This document shows, piece by piece, positions 16,999 through 26,499 of a stretch of DNA of 64,000 bases. Under the pieces are notes generated by a model. The model worked only from the letters and a program-made list of their open reading frames with translations. It ran no database searches and was not told the origin of the DNA. The position numbers and the translations under genes are program-made. Source of the stretch: Salinibacter sp. 10B (GTDB taxonomy: Bacteria; Bacteroidota; Rhodothermia; Rhodothermales; Salinibacteraceae); contig NZ_MQWC01000001.1 of assembly GCF_002954405.1 (NCBI RefSeq), positions 25,864 to 89,863 of the forward strand, written 5' to 3'. Numbering within the stretch: the stretch's first letter is position 1; each line of letters opens with the position of its first letter.

Positions 16999-19788
16999 TT
17001 AGTTAAGAGCGGGCAGTCCCTTCTCCCTGACGAGAGACATGTCGGAAACGTAGTCCGCAAACGGAGCAAGCGACCCGCCTGCACGCCGACACTGATCCAG
17101 GTGCCCCATAACCTGCAGCGATGCCCGGGCACGGGTGATGGCTACATTCAAAAGCTGATCGGTCGTCGCCACCCATCTCTCGGTGAACTCGTCAATCCCT
17201 GGAGCCACGACCGGAGAGAAGATCATGAGGTCTCGCTCGTCGCCCTGAAAGCGGTGGGCCGTCCCGATCGTCGGTCCTTCCACGTCTACCGGAGAACCGC
17301 TCGATTTCGATCGCAGATCATTCCACCAGGAAGTGCCCTGCATCCGGTCCTGTAGGCGATCGGCCTGCGCGCGAAACGGCGTCACCACACCCACATTGAG
17401 ATCCGGTCGCCCGAGAAGTCCTTCCTCATGCCACTTGCCAAGAAGCCAGAGCACGCCTTGAATTTCCCGCTCGTTGTAGGCACTTCGGATGCCCTCGGGC
17501 ACCTCTCCCCTGACATCGAACCACCGGACCCCTCTCCATTTTCCCGGAACGTCGAACGAGTCCTCACTTCTCATCTCCCGCAGCCGCTCCCCGTAGAAGC
17601 GGCTATTGGAGAAGCCGATAATCTCCGGGTGCGAGCGGTAGTGGTTGCGCAGTAGAATGGGCTTTTGCCTGCGGTCGTCCAAAGCCCGTTCGGCCAATCC
17701 ATAAAGCGACTGGCGGACGTAGGACCACCGAGGCGTAAGATTGGAGGCGCTGCTCCGTTCGGCAATACGCTTCTCTTCCTCTTCCCGAATCGAGGTGATG
17801 TGCTGGAGCTGCTTCTCGTCGCCGATAACGCACGAGCGTTCGGCGCGGTAGAGAAGCGGGACGGCCGAGGCGATGTCGCACTGGCTGGCCTCATCTACAA
17901 TCACAAGATCAAAGAGCCCGGGCCGGAGTGGAAGGGCGTTCCGAACAGAAAGGTTGGTAACCACCCACACCGGGAGGTGCCCAGCCAGCGAGGTAAGCGC
18001 CGATTCCAGGCGGTCGAGCGCCTTTTTATATCCGGATGGACTGGTATCGCGAACGCCCTGGAGAGCCTCGTAATAGTTTCGAACGCCCCGCTCTACGCTT
18101 GGTAGGTTCCGCGCGACTCGCCCGACCCACTCGTTTCTGATAAGCTTCTGATTCGCCTCTGTGAGCTCGCCTTTGAGCTCAGAGAGTCGCTCCTCGTATC
18201 CCTCAGCTCCTTTCAGAAGGTCTTCGAAAGCAGCGCGGGCTTTTCGCTCTTCTTCGCGGCGCTCGGTCCAGGCGCGGTAGTCCAACAGTTGGGATAGGAT
18301 TCGAGACAACTCATCGAATCCATCGGCTCCGTAGGCCTCCACATATACATCCTCCTGAACAGACCGAGGCAGCGAACCAGTCAGTTCGTCGGCCTTCTCG
18401 CGAAGAGTCTCCAGCAGCCGACCTGCGAAGAAAAGCTGCTTCAGCCAAAGAAGAAGGCCCATCTTTTTCTCTCCGGCGAGCATCTGTACCCGATCGAGCG
18501 CGGAACGGAGCTCGCGAAGAGGAAGAGCGCTTGGATTAGGCGCGTCCGGCTCGGTCCATCTGTTCGGGAGCTCGTCTTCGGCCGCGCGGCGTTTCTCAAC
18601 TGCTTCCCTGTAGGCCTGATGCCGCTTGTTCAACTCCTCAATCTGCTCTCGAACAGCCTCAATTTCCTCACGGAGAAGGCGTCCTCTCTTTTTCGAGAAA
18701 CGCTCGGTCAGCTCCTCGCGCCGATCAGACAGTCTGCGTAGGCGATCCAAAAGCTCCTCCTTCGTGTCGTCCATTATTCGGCGGCTTCCCAGGCGGAGGA
18801 CAAAGTCGTACTCCTCCCCTAAGATTGCCCGCATCCGCTCCCGGACGACATCGACGGCCTTGTTGTTTTTGCTGGCGAAGAGAACCGGTTCTCCATTCAG
18901 AGCCGCGTCGGCAAGCAGGTTCACAACAACCTGGGACTTGCCAGTCCCCGGCGGACCGGTCACGACGGAGAGCTCTTCGGTTAGCGCAGCCCGAGCGGCC
19001 TCTGCCTGCTCCTCGTTGAGACGAAGCACCTCCGCGGGTTCTCTTTCTAGTTTTCCACTTGACCCACGACTTGACTGGAAGTACGCCCCCAATGCCGACG
19101 AAGAGGACTTCCTCTGCAAAAACTCGTACTTTTGCAGGGCAGAGAGGTCGCGCTCAAGGTTGTAGGTGTAGGAGCTATAGGCACTCTGGAAGAGAATTGG
19201 AGAGGCGTAGACCCCGGTAGACGGCTGCCTTGGTAGGGAGTCCATTTCCCGTCGACTTAAAGAACCGGGTGCCTCGTCAAAGTACCCGAGCACAATCTCC
19301 AGCTTCTCTTCAAATGGGCCCGAGTGGTGTTCAATCCGATCCTGGATGTCAGCGATCTGCTCCGGATAGTAGCCCTCCTTTCGAAACAGATGGTGGTTCA
19401 CGTACGGCGGTGTTTCCTCCCTCCGGCTCAAAGCAAGCCCGCCTCCTTCATTCTTCTCTACGCGAAGCTCAGTGAAGAAGAGCGGAGAGACGTTGCTCTC
19501 CCGGTCAACGTAGACGGGAAACCCGTAGAAAAGACGATCCTGACTCGTCGTGTTTGGCCCCTCGTCCTCGACCGCATCGCTCAGAAACTCCGATTGGGAC
19601 TCCGTCAACCGCGGTAGACTCAACTGATCCAGGTCCTGGTGGAGAAACACCTCTCGCTCGAAGGCAGGGGCGATAAAAACGTATCCACGGCGTTTTGACC
19701 GGAGGCTCAGCCGTCGAAGGCCCTCTTCTTGAACGCAGCCAAGATAGAATTCGGAGAGATGTTTGAAGGACCTGGAGATGCTACCCAT
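16999..19788 (-). CDS. SF1B helicase of the Upf1/DNA2 (AAA_11/AAA_12) type
   Basis: 929 residues from ATG 19788 (MGSISRSFKH); the longer reading from 19839 adds 17 residues without support. Walker A is VVTGPPGTGKSQVV near residue 276, the DEAS box is LVIVDEASQCD near 630, then CVIGDEKQLQHI, RNHYRSHPEI (about 715), TAHRFQGDERD, and motif VI NVAITRARASL near 885. A strongly charged coiled coil lies between motifs I and II (about residues 330-420), as is usual for this family. The protein should translocate on single-stranded nucleic acid. Canonical class 1 DISARM does not include this gene. Here it is embedded between the PLD-helicase (77 bases upstream) and the DUF1998 helicase, so it is probably an extra or alternative subunit. 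Confidence 0.8.
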   Translation of the reverse strand: MGSISRSFKHLSEFYLGCVQEEGLRRLSLRSKRRGYVFIAPAFEREVFLHQDLDQLSLPRLTESQSEFLSDAVEDEGPNTTSQDRLFYGFPVYVDRESNVSPLFFTELRVEKNEGGGLALSRREETPPYVNHHLFRKEGYYPEQIADIQDRIEHHSGPFEEKLEIVLGYFDEAPGSLSRREMDSLPRQPSTGVYASPILFQSAYSSYTYNLERDLSALQKYEFLQRKSSSSALGAYFQSSRGSSGKLEREPAEVLRLNEEQAEAARAALTEELSVVTGPPGTGKSQVVVNLLADAALNGEPVLFASKNNKAVDVVRERMRAILGEEYDFVLRLGSRRIMDDTKEELLDRLRRLSDRREELTERFSKKRGRLLREEIEAVREQIEELNKRHQAYREAVEKRRAAEDELPNRWTEPDAPNPSALPLRELRSALDRVQMLAGEKKMGLLLWLKQLFFAGRLLETLREKADELTGSLPRSVQEDVYVEAYGADGFDELSRILSQLLDYRAWTERREEERKARAAFEDLLKGAEGYEERLSELKGELTEANQKLIRNEWVGRVARNLPSVERGVRNYYEALQGVRDTSPSGYKKALDRLESALTSLAGHLPVWVVTNLSVRNALPLRPGLFDLVIVDEASQCDIASAVPLLYRAERSCVIGDEKQLQHITSIREEEEKRIAERSSASNLTPRWSYVRQSLYGLAERALDDRRQKPILLRNHYRSHPEIIGFSNSRFYGERLREMRSEDSFDVPGKWRGVRWFDVRGEVPEGIRSAYNEREIQGVLWLLGKWHEEGLLGRPDLNVGVVTPFRAQADRLQDRMQGTSWWNDLRSKSSGSPVDVEGPTIGTAHRFQGDERDLMIFSPVVAPGIDEFTERWVATTDQLLNVAITRARASLQVMGHLDQCRRAGGSLAPFADYVSDMSLVREKGLPALN

Positions 19789-19865
19789 AACTGAAGAGAG
19801 ACCTGAAATAGAAAGGACTTGACTGCGGGCCAACCACATTGGTGCCGATTTGGACCGTGCAAAAC

Positions 19866-22800
19866 CTAGAGGGGCAGCGCGACAATTGCAGCAGCCAGCC
19901 GCCGCCCGATTGGCTCTTCTTGCTTGACCGACTGGGCGAGTTGCTGTAGGCTACTCGTTTCAATCTTATCCCGGTACCGGAGATGATCCTCCATATCTTT
20001 GAGACGGATCGGCTCCCGACTCTCCGTATTTCGCTTATACTGGACGTATCTCGGCTGCACGATCCCCAACCACCGGTCAGCCAAGTCGTGTAGGTCGGCC
20101 CAGGGCTTTTTATCCATCGTGAGAACGTCGCTCAAAAACTCGCTGGCTTGCTTCCGATTGGTCCCTTCGTCTGCGGTTGTCTTGTACCGGACGACCAGTT
20201 CCTTCAAGAGGTCTAGCCCATGTTGGGCCTTGTTGGAGAGAAGCTCCCGTTCATTTCGCCGAATTCGCCCGAGCATCTCTTCGAGCTCCTCTCCGACGCT
20301 TTCCCAAAGTGCTGGATCGCCTTGATTCGGCGCCCGGCGCGCCCTCGGCAGAAGCTTTCGGAGCCGCCGTGCGATCGGGCCAAGACGCGTTGTGACCCTC
20401 CACTCCGACTCCTCAAACCCGAGCCCAACAGCATCCTTTTCGCTTCCCTGGTGCAAGAGGACCCACCTGGGAGCGCGCCCCTCCCGACCGCGGAGACAGA
20501 AGAACCCCCAGCGTTTCTCGGATTCCATGATCGTGACCCGGCTCCATACCGCTTTGCTCGTTCCAGCGATGTGTTTGTAAACCTCTTTATCGATGAGCGG
20601 AGGGGTTCTGTGATCGGTCTCGTCACCGAGCCCTACCAGTCGCCGAACCGGCTGGAACGCGTCTTCAAGCCGCTCATCAGGCCCCTCGCGCTGGTGCGTC
20701 TCGTATTCCTCGATGAGCTCCTCCGCACTTGCGCGGCGAGACTGTTGCTCAGAAAAGAGACCGTCCTCTCCCTGGAGCGGCTCGGGGAGTTTAATGTTGT
20801 TTCCCATGAGCCGCTCGTTCACGTTGTAGCGTTCGATCAGGAGGTCTCGCCGTGCTGATTGGAAAGGACGGCTATCACTTGGCCACCATACCTCAATCTC
20901 ATCGTGAGGGCTGTCCATACGGTCGATTCGGCCGACGCGCTGCTCGGCAATACGAATGACACTGGGCGTGTCCAAAAGGACGACCGAACCTGCTCGTTGC
21001 AGGTTGAGCCCCTCACTCATTGCGTCGCTACAGAGCGCTACGAGCCCGACCTCTCCTTCCCCATCTTCCCCGATGGTGGTCTGCGTCCCGCCTTCCAGAC
21101 CAAGCCGCTTGATAATGGAGCGTTTCTTCCCAGCCGACAGGCTCCCATCGGCTACAACGACCTCCTGTCCCAGCTTACGGTTGCGAAGTTGATCACGAAG
21201 GTCGTACAGGGTGAGAGGGCGCGCCCCAAACGCGAGGAGGACGTCCTCTTCTCTCGCGATCTCCTGAATCTTCTGCGCACGGGCCTTCGCCCTGGCGTCG
21301 GAGAGCTGACTTGCCTTGTCCCCAATCTGCCGAAGGCGCTCTTTTTCTTTCTCAATTGTCTCTTCGAGCCCCGAAGTCAACCACTCCGGAAGGTCAATCT
21401 CCAGGTTGCTATTCTCCTCAGGCGGGTCCCGTCGAAGCTCCTCTACGGCACTCAAGCGATCGCCGCTCTCAGTTTTTAGGTCGGCTTCGAGGCCAAGGCG
21501 CCTCGACGCTTCGGCGGTCCCAAACACCACCTCCAAAAGAGCGGCACGCGAGGACTGCAGGGCGCTTCGCATTCCGTGGGCCGCCAGACCCTTCGCTCCC
21601 TTAATCTTTCGCTCCAGAAAGTCCTTCTCTCGCTCCTCGTCCCCAACAACCCAGAACGGGGCCTTAAATGTACGGAGCCAAGGAAGCCCCTTAAGATCTT
21701 CGGAGATCTGGTTGATCTCCCGAGCAATTTCCTTGTCTTTGTCAGTTTCTCCGGTGAGATAGGTCTTGCAAATGTGCTCGGGAAACCGGTGGACTGTACC
21801 ATCCTCGGATCTGTAGCCATCTGTCTTCCGCTCGACGATCCGGTTCAGGTCCTGCTTTGTGCGGCGGATGGTACACTGCCGAACGATACGTCGAAGGGCC
21901 TGCTCGTCTTCGCCGGTCAGGTTCGTCTTTTTCCGAAGCTCCTTGTACGTCTGAAACTCCCGGTCCGACAGATTATCAAGCCCCAGAAGCTCAATCATCC
22001 GAAGCAGGTCGCTAGAGCCTCGATTTATGGGGGTGGCAGTCAGAAGAGAGATGTAATCCGGTGCACTCTCCTCTACTGCCTTGCTCCGCTCAGTGCCGGT
22101 AGAAAGGTAGTTGTGGGCCTCATCCAGAAAGAGGACATTACTTTGCCGCACCTGTCGGTGGATCTCCTCTTTCTGGTTTCCTTGCGACAGTTTTCCGTGG
22201 GAGATCGCCTCCACGGAGTTGGCCGAAGACTTTTGGATCTCCTCAGACCACTCGCCGGTGACGTTCGGCGGACACACGACTGTAGAATTCGTCCGATGGC
22301 CTTGTCCCTTTGACCAAAGACGATTGAGAAGCCCGTACAGCAGATGCGTCCCCACACGGGTCTTCCCCGATCCCGTCGCATCAGCTACGAGGACACTTCC
22401 CCGTGTATCCAGAATCCAGAGTCCCTGGGCAATGGCCTCCTCCTGATGGGGCCAAAGATTCTGATCTTGGAGAAGACGGAAGACTTCTGGATAGCGGTCA
22501 ACCCAATCCCCCTCTAATACCTCAGCCGACGCGCGTGCGAGAGCTTCTTCCCACTGAACTGGCTGGAGAAGGTCCTCAAGCAAGCGCTTTATCTCTGAGG
22601 TGCACTCTCGGGCCTGCTCTTTGAACTGAGCCGCAACCTCACAGAGTTCTCCATAACGGGTGCTCCCACTTTCAAACCGGGCATTAGCCTCACGTTGCTT
22701 CCCGAACCCGTGTCTCGAGAAGTTACTCGATCCGACCACAGCCCCGTCCTCCCCGACATAGATCTTTGCGTGGAGATCCTCTCCAGCGTAGAAGCGGACC

Positions 22801-23219
22801 TTTCCCCTAGTCATTGCTTCAATCAAGCGGACAATGCCACCACCGGTCAAAACCGAGACGCCTTTTTCGAGCCAGTAGTCTCTGGCTTGCTCTTCAACCG
22901 GCTGGGTGCCGACGTACAGGGACCCCTCGCGGGTTGTCGGCTCACTTCCAAGCACGATGTCAATCGAACGGTCTCCAACCTCATTCTGACTGAAAAATGC
23001 AAGGAGGTGCTCAAGCGAGGTAAATGCCGTTACGATTGTAAACGAGGTTGAGGCCTCATAGCTTTCCGCCACTGTCTCCCCAACCTCTGTCCCGGCTTCG
23101 TTCAAGGGGAAACGCGTCTGTGGTGGCCAGGGCGACCTCGCCTCTCCCGTGTCGTCCTGACTGAAGTCGATTCTAATCTGAGATGGGCCTTCTCCTTCCT
23201 GGTCGTTTCGGGCGGTCAT
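19866..23219 (-). CDS. Phospholipase D-like nuclease fused to a SNF2 helicase
   Basis: 1117 residues. Residues ~40-190 form a PLD-like domain with an HKD-type half-site: DLHAKIYVG near residue 150 followed by GSSNFSRHG near 161. Only one such half-site is evident, so the active enzyme may dimerise. A SNF2-type motor follows: Walker A VADATGSGKTRVG near 276, DEAH box LFLDEAHNYLS near 365, and helicase-C motifs SEGLNLQ and EQRVGRIDRMDS at about 725-765. The C-terminal ~300 residues are helical and charged. In DISARM a separate small PLD protein (DrmC) is present; here the PLD activity is joined to a helicase. This is the first gene of the minus-strand array, so the promoter should lie in 23220-23340. 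Confidence 0.8.
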   Translation of the reverse strand: MTARNDQEGEGPSQIRIDFSQDDTGEARSPWPPQTRFPLNEAGTEVGETVAESYEASTSFTIVTAFTSLEHLLAFFSQNEVGDRSIDIVLGSEPTTREGSLYVGTQPVEEQARDYWLEKGVSVLTGGGIVRLIEAMTRGKVRFYAGEDLHAKIYVGEDGAVVGSSNFSRHGFGKQREANARFESGSTRYGELCEVAAQFKEQARECTSEIKRLLEDLLQPVQWEEALARASAEVLEGDWVDRYPEVFRLLQDQNLWPHQEEAIAQGLWILDTRGSVLVADATGSGKTRVGTHLLYGLLNRLWSKGQGHRTNSTVVCPPNVTGEWSEEIQKSSANSVEAISHGKLSQGNQKEEIHRQVRQSNVLFLDEAHNYLSTGTERSKAVEESAPDYISLLTATPINRGSSDLLRMIELLGLDNLSDREFQTYKELRKKTNLTGEDEQALRRIVRQCTIRRTKQDLNRIVERKTDGYRSEDGTVHRFPEHICKTYLTGETDKDKEIAREINQISEDLKGLPWLRTFKAPFWVVGDEEREKDFLERKIKGAKGLAAHGMRSALQSSRAALLEVVFGTAEASRRLGLEADLKTESGDRLSAVEELRRDPPEENSNLEIDLPEWLTSGLEETIEKEKERLRQIGDKASQLSDARAKARAQKIQEIAREEDVLLAFGARPLTLYDLRDQLRNRKLGQEVVVADGSLSAGKKRSIIKRLGLEGGTQTTIGEDGEGEVGLVALCSDAMSEGLNLQRAGSVVLLDTPSVIRIAEQRVGRIDRMDSPHDEIEVWWPSDSRPFQSARRDLLIERYNVNERLMGNNIKLPEPLQGEDGLFSEQQSRRASAEELIEEYETHQREGPDERLEDAFQPVRRLVGLGDETDHRTPPLIDKEVYKHIAGTSKAVWSRVTIMESEKRWGFFCLRGREGRAPRWVLLHQGSEKDAVGLGFEESEWRVTTRLGPIARRLRKLLPRARRAPNQGDPALWESVGEELEEMLGRIRRNERELLSNKAQHGLDLLKELVVRYKTTADEGTNRKQASEFLSDVLTMDKKPWADLHDLADRWLGIVQPRYVQYKRNTESREPIRLKDMEDHLRYRDKIETSSLQQLAQSVKQEEPIGRRLAAAIVALPL

Positions 23220-23338
23220 GTCAGCGGGTGTTGGAAGAAGTCGCTTGAGATGTGATCAAAAGCCGAACTGATTGGCTCTTGTAGAAAAGAATATGCTCTC
23301 AGTACCAGAGCTTGCTTGTGTAGGTGTTTCTCCCGTTG

Positions 23339-23728
23339 ATGATTTCTCGTCTCCTGCCCTCCCTAGCGCCCGGCCCAAATTCCTTCCTGTTATCCTATAG
23401 CGGTCTCATCTACAACACGCCGGCGCTTCTCTTTCTGGGCCTATTATTTTGGAAACGCCCTCTATGGGGAGCGCTTCTGACTGCCCTTTCCTTCGGGCGA
23501 GTATTTCTTGGATGGGTGCCGTGGAGCATGCACATGATGATTGCCTGTTTTGCTCTCCTGGCCAGCAGGTCGAGGTGGATGCGTGTTCTGGCGGCCTTTC
23601 TTTTGGCGATGACAACGTATTACTACCTCGGGCGCTTTCAGGACGTCTGGGGCTGGCTGCTTAGCGGGGGGATGGGACTTTTGGCTGCTCTCCTGGATCA
23701 CCTGTATCCGCTCCTGAGCCCCGGTTGA
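23339..23728 (+). CDS. Small hydrophobic membrane protein, unknown
   Basis: 129 residues from ATG 23339 (a GTG at 23324 would add five). About four hydrophobic stretches are visible (LIYNTPALLFLGLLF, ALLTALSFGRVFLGWV, MHMMIACFALLA, VWGWLLSGGMGLLAALL), separated by short basic turns, so it probably sits in the inner membrane. It is divergent from the PLD-helicase gene and shares its 120-base upstream region. I do not recognise the family. The long open frame and hydrophobic rhythm support coding; there is no strong ribosome site. Confidence 0.5.
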   Translation: MISRLLPSLAPGPNSFLLSYSGLIYNTPALLFLGLLFWKRPLWGALLTALSFGRVFLGWVPWSMHMMIACFALLASRSRWMRVLAAFLLAMTTYYYLGRFQDVWGWLLSGGMGLLAALLDHLYPLLSPG

Positions 23729-23754
23729 AAGTCCAGCACGGTTGATTCAGAACC

Positions 23755-24267
23755 TTAGAGTTGCTCCCGGATCTCTTCGAGCTCTTCTTCGAGCTCGCCG
23801 ACCCGCTGGGTGAGCTCTTCAATCTTGGAAAGTGCCTCACTTAAAGTAGGGACGCTCACGCTTGCAGTCGGTCCTTCTTCAATCACCGATCGGATCTCCT
23901 CCGCAGCTTCGGAATCGGTGGCAATGGTTTCCGCCTCCTCTGTGACATGCCCCCTGCTCCGGAGCGCCGGATCAAACTCCTCAAAGGCAATCAGCTCCGC
24001 CGCCTTAAGGTAGCTCTTCTCCTCGAACCGGGAATGGAGCCACCATTCGATACGGGTGACCAGATCCGGGTTAAGCGAGGCGGCTGACGTTCCTGTAACC
24101 ACGCTACTGTCCTGGCGGATGAAGTGCTGGCGGATCCGATTGCGGAGATTGCTGCTGATCCCAATGTAGGCGACGTGTCTCGACCGTCCGGTTCCCCCGT
24201 AGAGCGCGTAGAGGGCCGGGTCCGTCGGGAGGTCGCTGATGAAGGGAAACGCAGTCGTGATGGGCAT
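23755..24267 (-). CDS. GIY-YIG nuclease-domain protein with C-terminal coiled coil
   Basis: 170 residues. The N-terminal part fits a GIY-YIG endonuclease fold: ALYALYGG supplies the first strand, HVAYIGISSNLRNRIRQH the second strand, the arginine and the following helix. The first half-motif is degenerate (ALY rather than GIY). The last ~35 residues are a heptad-rich Glu/Leu coiled coil. It follows the DUF6884 gene by 45 bases in the same direction and has AGGAG before its ATG. Such proteins may nick DNA, but no target is apparent. Function in repair or defence is inference from context. Confidence 0.7.
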   Translation of the reverse strand: MPITTAFPFISDLPTDPALYALYGGTGRSRHVAYIGISSNLRNRIRQHFIRQDSSVVTGTSAASLNPDLVTRIEWWLHSRFEEKSYLKAAELIAFEEFDPALRSRGHVTEEAETIATDSEAAEEIRSVIEEGPTASVSVPTLSEALSKIEELTQRVGELEEELEEIREQL

Positions 24268-24312
24268 CGGAACGGCTCCTAAAAGATATGTGATGGGACA
24301 CTTCGGTAGTGG

Positions 24313-24753
24313 CTATTCCGCCTCAACCTGCTGCTCGGAATTCCTCTGATTCAGAAACTGAAGCTGCTCTCCGATTCCCAATCCTTCCATGGGTATAGAT
24401 ACGCGGGCGACCAGATCTTCAAGGGGACCAGTAAGGTACTCCCGGTACTTCAGCCCCGCAAGAATGACAACTTCGTCCTCGGGAGAAAGCACCTCGCCAA
24501 GCTCCTCAAGAACGCTGGAGGCCCACTCCTGACGCTCCTGGGCCGAGAAGTTGTTTAACGTTTCCTCATAGGGGGCAACCTCATCGGTAGGAGCCAAAAC
24601 GCCGTGCTTCGCCGAAAGAATAAACCAGGAGTCGCACCGTTCCCGCGCATAAACCCGAGCCTTCTGAAACCAGGTAGAGTTATACAGGCGCCCCGCCGGC
24701 ATCGGTCGATCACGTTTTGACTTGACGCAGGCTACAAGCGCAACGGTAGGCAT
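24313..24753 (-). CDS. DUF6884-family protein
   Basis: 146 residues from ATG 24753 (MPTVALVACVKSK); ATG 24762 would add three. Signature features are the N-terminal VALVACVKSKRDRPMPAGRLYNS, the later WFILSAKHGVLAP and a PYEETL segment, which together define DUF6884. The biochemical role is unknown. The K-S-K and S-A-K-H-G patches look like an anion- or nucleotide-binding site. It is the first gene of a two-gene unit with the GIY-YIG protein. A truncated copy of the same N-terminal motif lies 1.8 kb away (26500-26577). Confidence 0.7.
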   Translation of the reverse strand: MPTVALVACVKSKRDRPMPAGRLYNSTWFQKARVYARERCDSWFILSAKHGVLAPTDEVAPYEETLNNFSAQERQEWASSVLEELGEVLSPEDEVVILAGLKYREYLTGPLEDLVARVSIPMEGLGIGEQLQFLNQRNSEQQVEAE

Positions 24754-24873
24754 AAGCAGCATTTCGCATTGTGCAAAACGGACGGAGGGAAGGCTTCTGT
24801 ATGTCACATAATGAAGGTGCAGAAGAAAAGCGGCCTGCACTCGACCTTCCCTAATGACAAACCGACTGTTGCA

Positions 24874-25167
24874 ATGACCCTTCCCAACGCCTCTACACTC
24901 GCCTGCCTCGGCGGAAAGGCCTACACCCGAAACCACCACAATGAGCATCAACACGTAGACGTGGTCACCGCAGCCAACCTCCTCGTGCTCCGAGCACTCG
25001 CTGAGGGGATCGACACCAGGGACCTCGACGAGATCGACATCTCATGCACCCCTTCAGAGATCTGCCTCAGTGCCTTTGGCTCGGAAGTCTCCGTCGAGAT
25101 TACCAAGCGAGAAACCGAGCTTACATGCCCCTGGGACGGGACCTACGACCTGTTGGGCAGCGAGTAG
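24874..25167 (+). CDS. Unknown 97-residue protein
   Basis: Frame open from about 24769; the ATG at 24874 (MTLPNASTLACLGGK) is chosen because the upstream part would overlap the start region of the divergent DUF6884 gene and is low in hydrophobic residues. The protein has a helical centre (AANLLVLRALAEGIDTRDL) and strands around CLSAFGSEVSVEITKRE. I do not recognise a family. It stands alone between the DUF6884 and EEP genes. Confidence 0.45.
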   Translation: MTLPNASTLACLGGKAYTRNHHNEHQHVDVVTAANLLVLRALAEGIDTRDLDEIDISCTPSEICLSAFGSEVSVEITKRETELTCPWDGTYDLLGSE

Positions 25168-25286
25168 CTTAGGCGGCCAGTAACATACCTCTCGCTCATT
25201 AACGGGGTTACCCTGACGAAGACCTTGCCTTCGGTCTTCGGTGTAAACTGCCACCGTTGGTGATCCAGCCGTACCAGTGAAACTCC

Positions 25287-26432
25287 TCAGGAAAACGCCA
25301 AGTCCACGGTCACCGGATAGTGGTCCGAGGCCTTCTTGAACGCGTCTCTGACCTCCACGAGGTCTCCGTTCTCCTCTTTATCGAACCGCTCGTTTTGGTA
25401 GGGGTGGAAGATCTCCCAGTCCGGATCGCTTTTCTGAGCCAGCCCGCGGCTTACCATGACGTAGTCGATCAAGGTGTTGAAGTACTTGCCCGTCTTCTCC
25501 TGGTAGAAGGCGGCCGTGGCCGGCGACCAGCCGTACTCCCCCCACTCTGGATCCGTAAACGGGTTGCGAAGAATCTTCGCCGGCTCCCCGACATCCCCCA
25601 TGACGGTTTCCATGCTGCTTTGCCCGAAGCGCCGCTCGAAGTAGTCAAACCCGGGGCCGTCGTTGAAGTCGCCCATGACGACGACCTCGTCTCCCTGATT
25701 CAGGAATTCATCGACTCGGTACCGAATCCACTGCGCCTGGGCCAGAATCTTTCGCCGGTTGCGAAGCGAGGTCTTTCGGTGCTGTAACCGGTCGTAAGCA
25801 TCGAAGATGCCCTTCGACTTTAGGTGAGCACTGATCGTTCGAAACTGAACGTTTTCTCCGTCCTCCTGCTTTAGGGTCACTTTCGCTTCGAAGGGTGGGC
25901 GGTAGAAATTGTGGATCTCGTTTACCTCGTTGTCCCGGATGTCGAACGTGTAGGCGCCGTCGAACCGTGGGGTCGGCTCCAAGCCCTCTCCATCCAGGAT
26001 ATCGGCAAGCTGGCCGACCTCTTCCTCCGGGTTCTCCACCTCTTCGCTCGTGGTAAGCGATTCGAGGGGCTGTCCTCCCGGTGCGTGTTGGACCGAGACG
26101 CGTTCCGGGTCAAACATGAGGCCAATCTCCTGGCTCCCGTTCGAGCGGAAGCCGGTCGCCGCCTCGCTGATTCGCAGGTCGAAGTAAGAGGCGAAGTTTT
26201 CGAGGGCCTCCACGGTGGAGCGTCCGGTCTTGGTCTTGTCCGGGCCCTCGATGACAGTGAGCAGGTCTGGATCGATGGTCTCCAGAACCGTCGCGATGGC
26301 CTCGGCGCGCTCGGCTTTGGTCGGGCCGTGACCGTTGGAGTCGGACTCGCTTAGGTCCAGTTCGTTCTCCTCGTCAAAGAGCCGGTTGAACCATTCGATG
26401 TTGTAAGTCGCAAGGCGAAAGGAATCGGACAT
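25287..26432 (-). CDS. Endonuclease/exonuclease/phosphatase (EEP) family protein
   Basis: 381 residues with the full set of EEP signatures: LATYNIEWF at the N terminus (metal-binding Asn), LLTVIEGPD (catalytic Glu, about residue 66), RTISAHLKSKG (His, about 200), VVVMGDFNDGPG (Asp-x-Asn, about 250), and the terminal SDHYPV (Asp-His, about 372). The family hydrolyses phosphodiester or phosphate bonds in a metal-dependent way (DNase I, ExoIII, inositol phosphatases). No signal peptide is visible, so a cytoplasmic nuclease is most likely. Asp/Glu is abundant throughout. It is a single-gene unit beside defence and repair genes. Confidence 0.85.
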   Translation of the reverse strand: MSDSFRLATYNIEWFNRLFDEENELDLSESDSNGHGPTKAERAEAIATVLETIDPDLLTVIEGPDKTKTGRSTVEALENFASYFDLRISEAATGFRSNGSQEIGLMFDPERVSVQHAPGGQPLESLTTSEEVENPEEEVGQLADILDGEGLEPTPRFDGAYTFDIRDNEVNEIHNFYRPPFEAKVTLKQEDGENVQFRTISAHLKSKGIFDAYDRLQHRKTSLRNRRKILAQAQWIRYRVDEFLNQGDEVVVMGDFNDGPGFDYFERRFGQSSMETVMGDVGEPAKILRNPFTDPEWGEYGWSPATAAFYQEKTGKYFNTLIDYVMVSRGLAQKSDPDWEIFHPYQNERFDKEENGDLVEVRDAFKKASDHYPVTVDLAFS

Positions 26433-26499
26433 GGCGAAATGAGCACCTAGACATGAGATTGCACGAATGAGGTGACGTTTTCATGAAAGGATAATTGAA

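Noticed and set aside
20220..22313. Several 200-245-residue plus-strand frames
   Set aside because: All lie antisense to the PLD-SNF2 helicase gene and show no recognisable motif.
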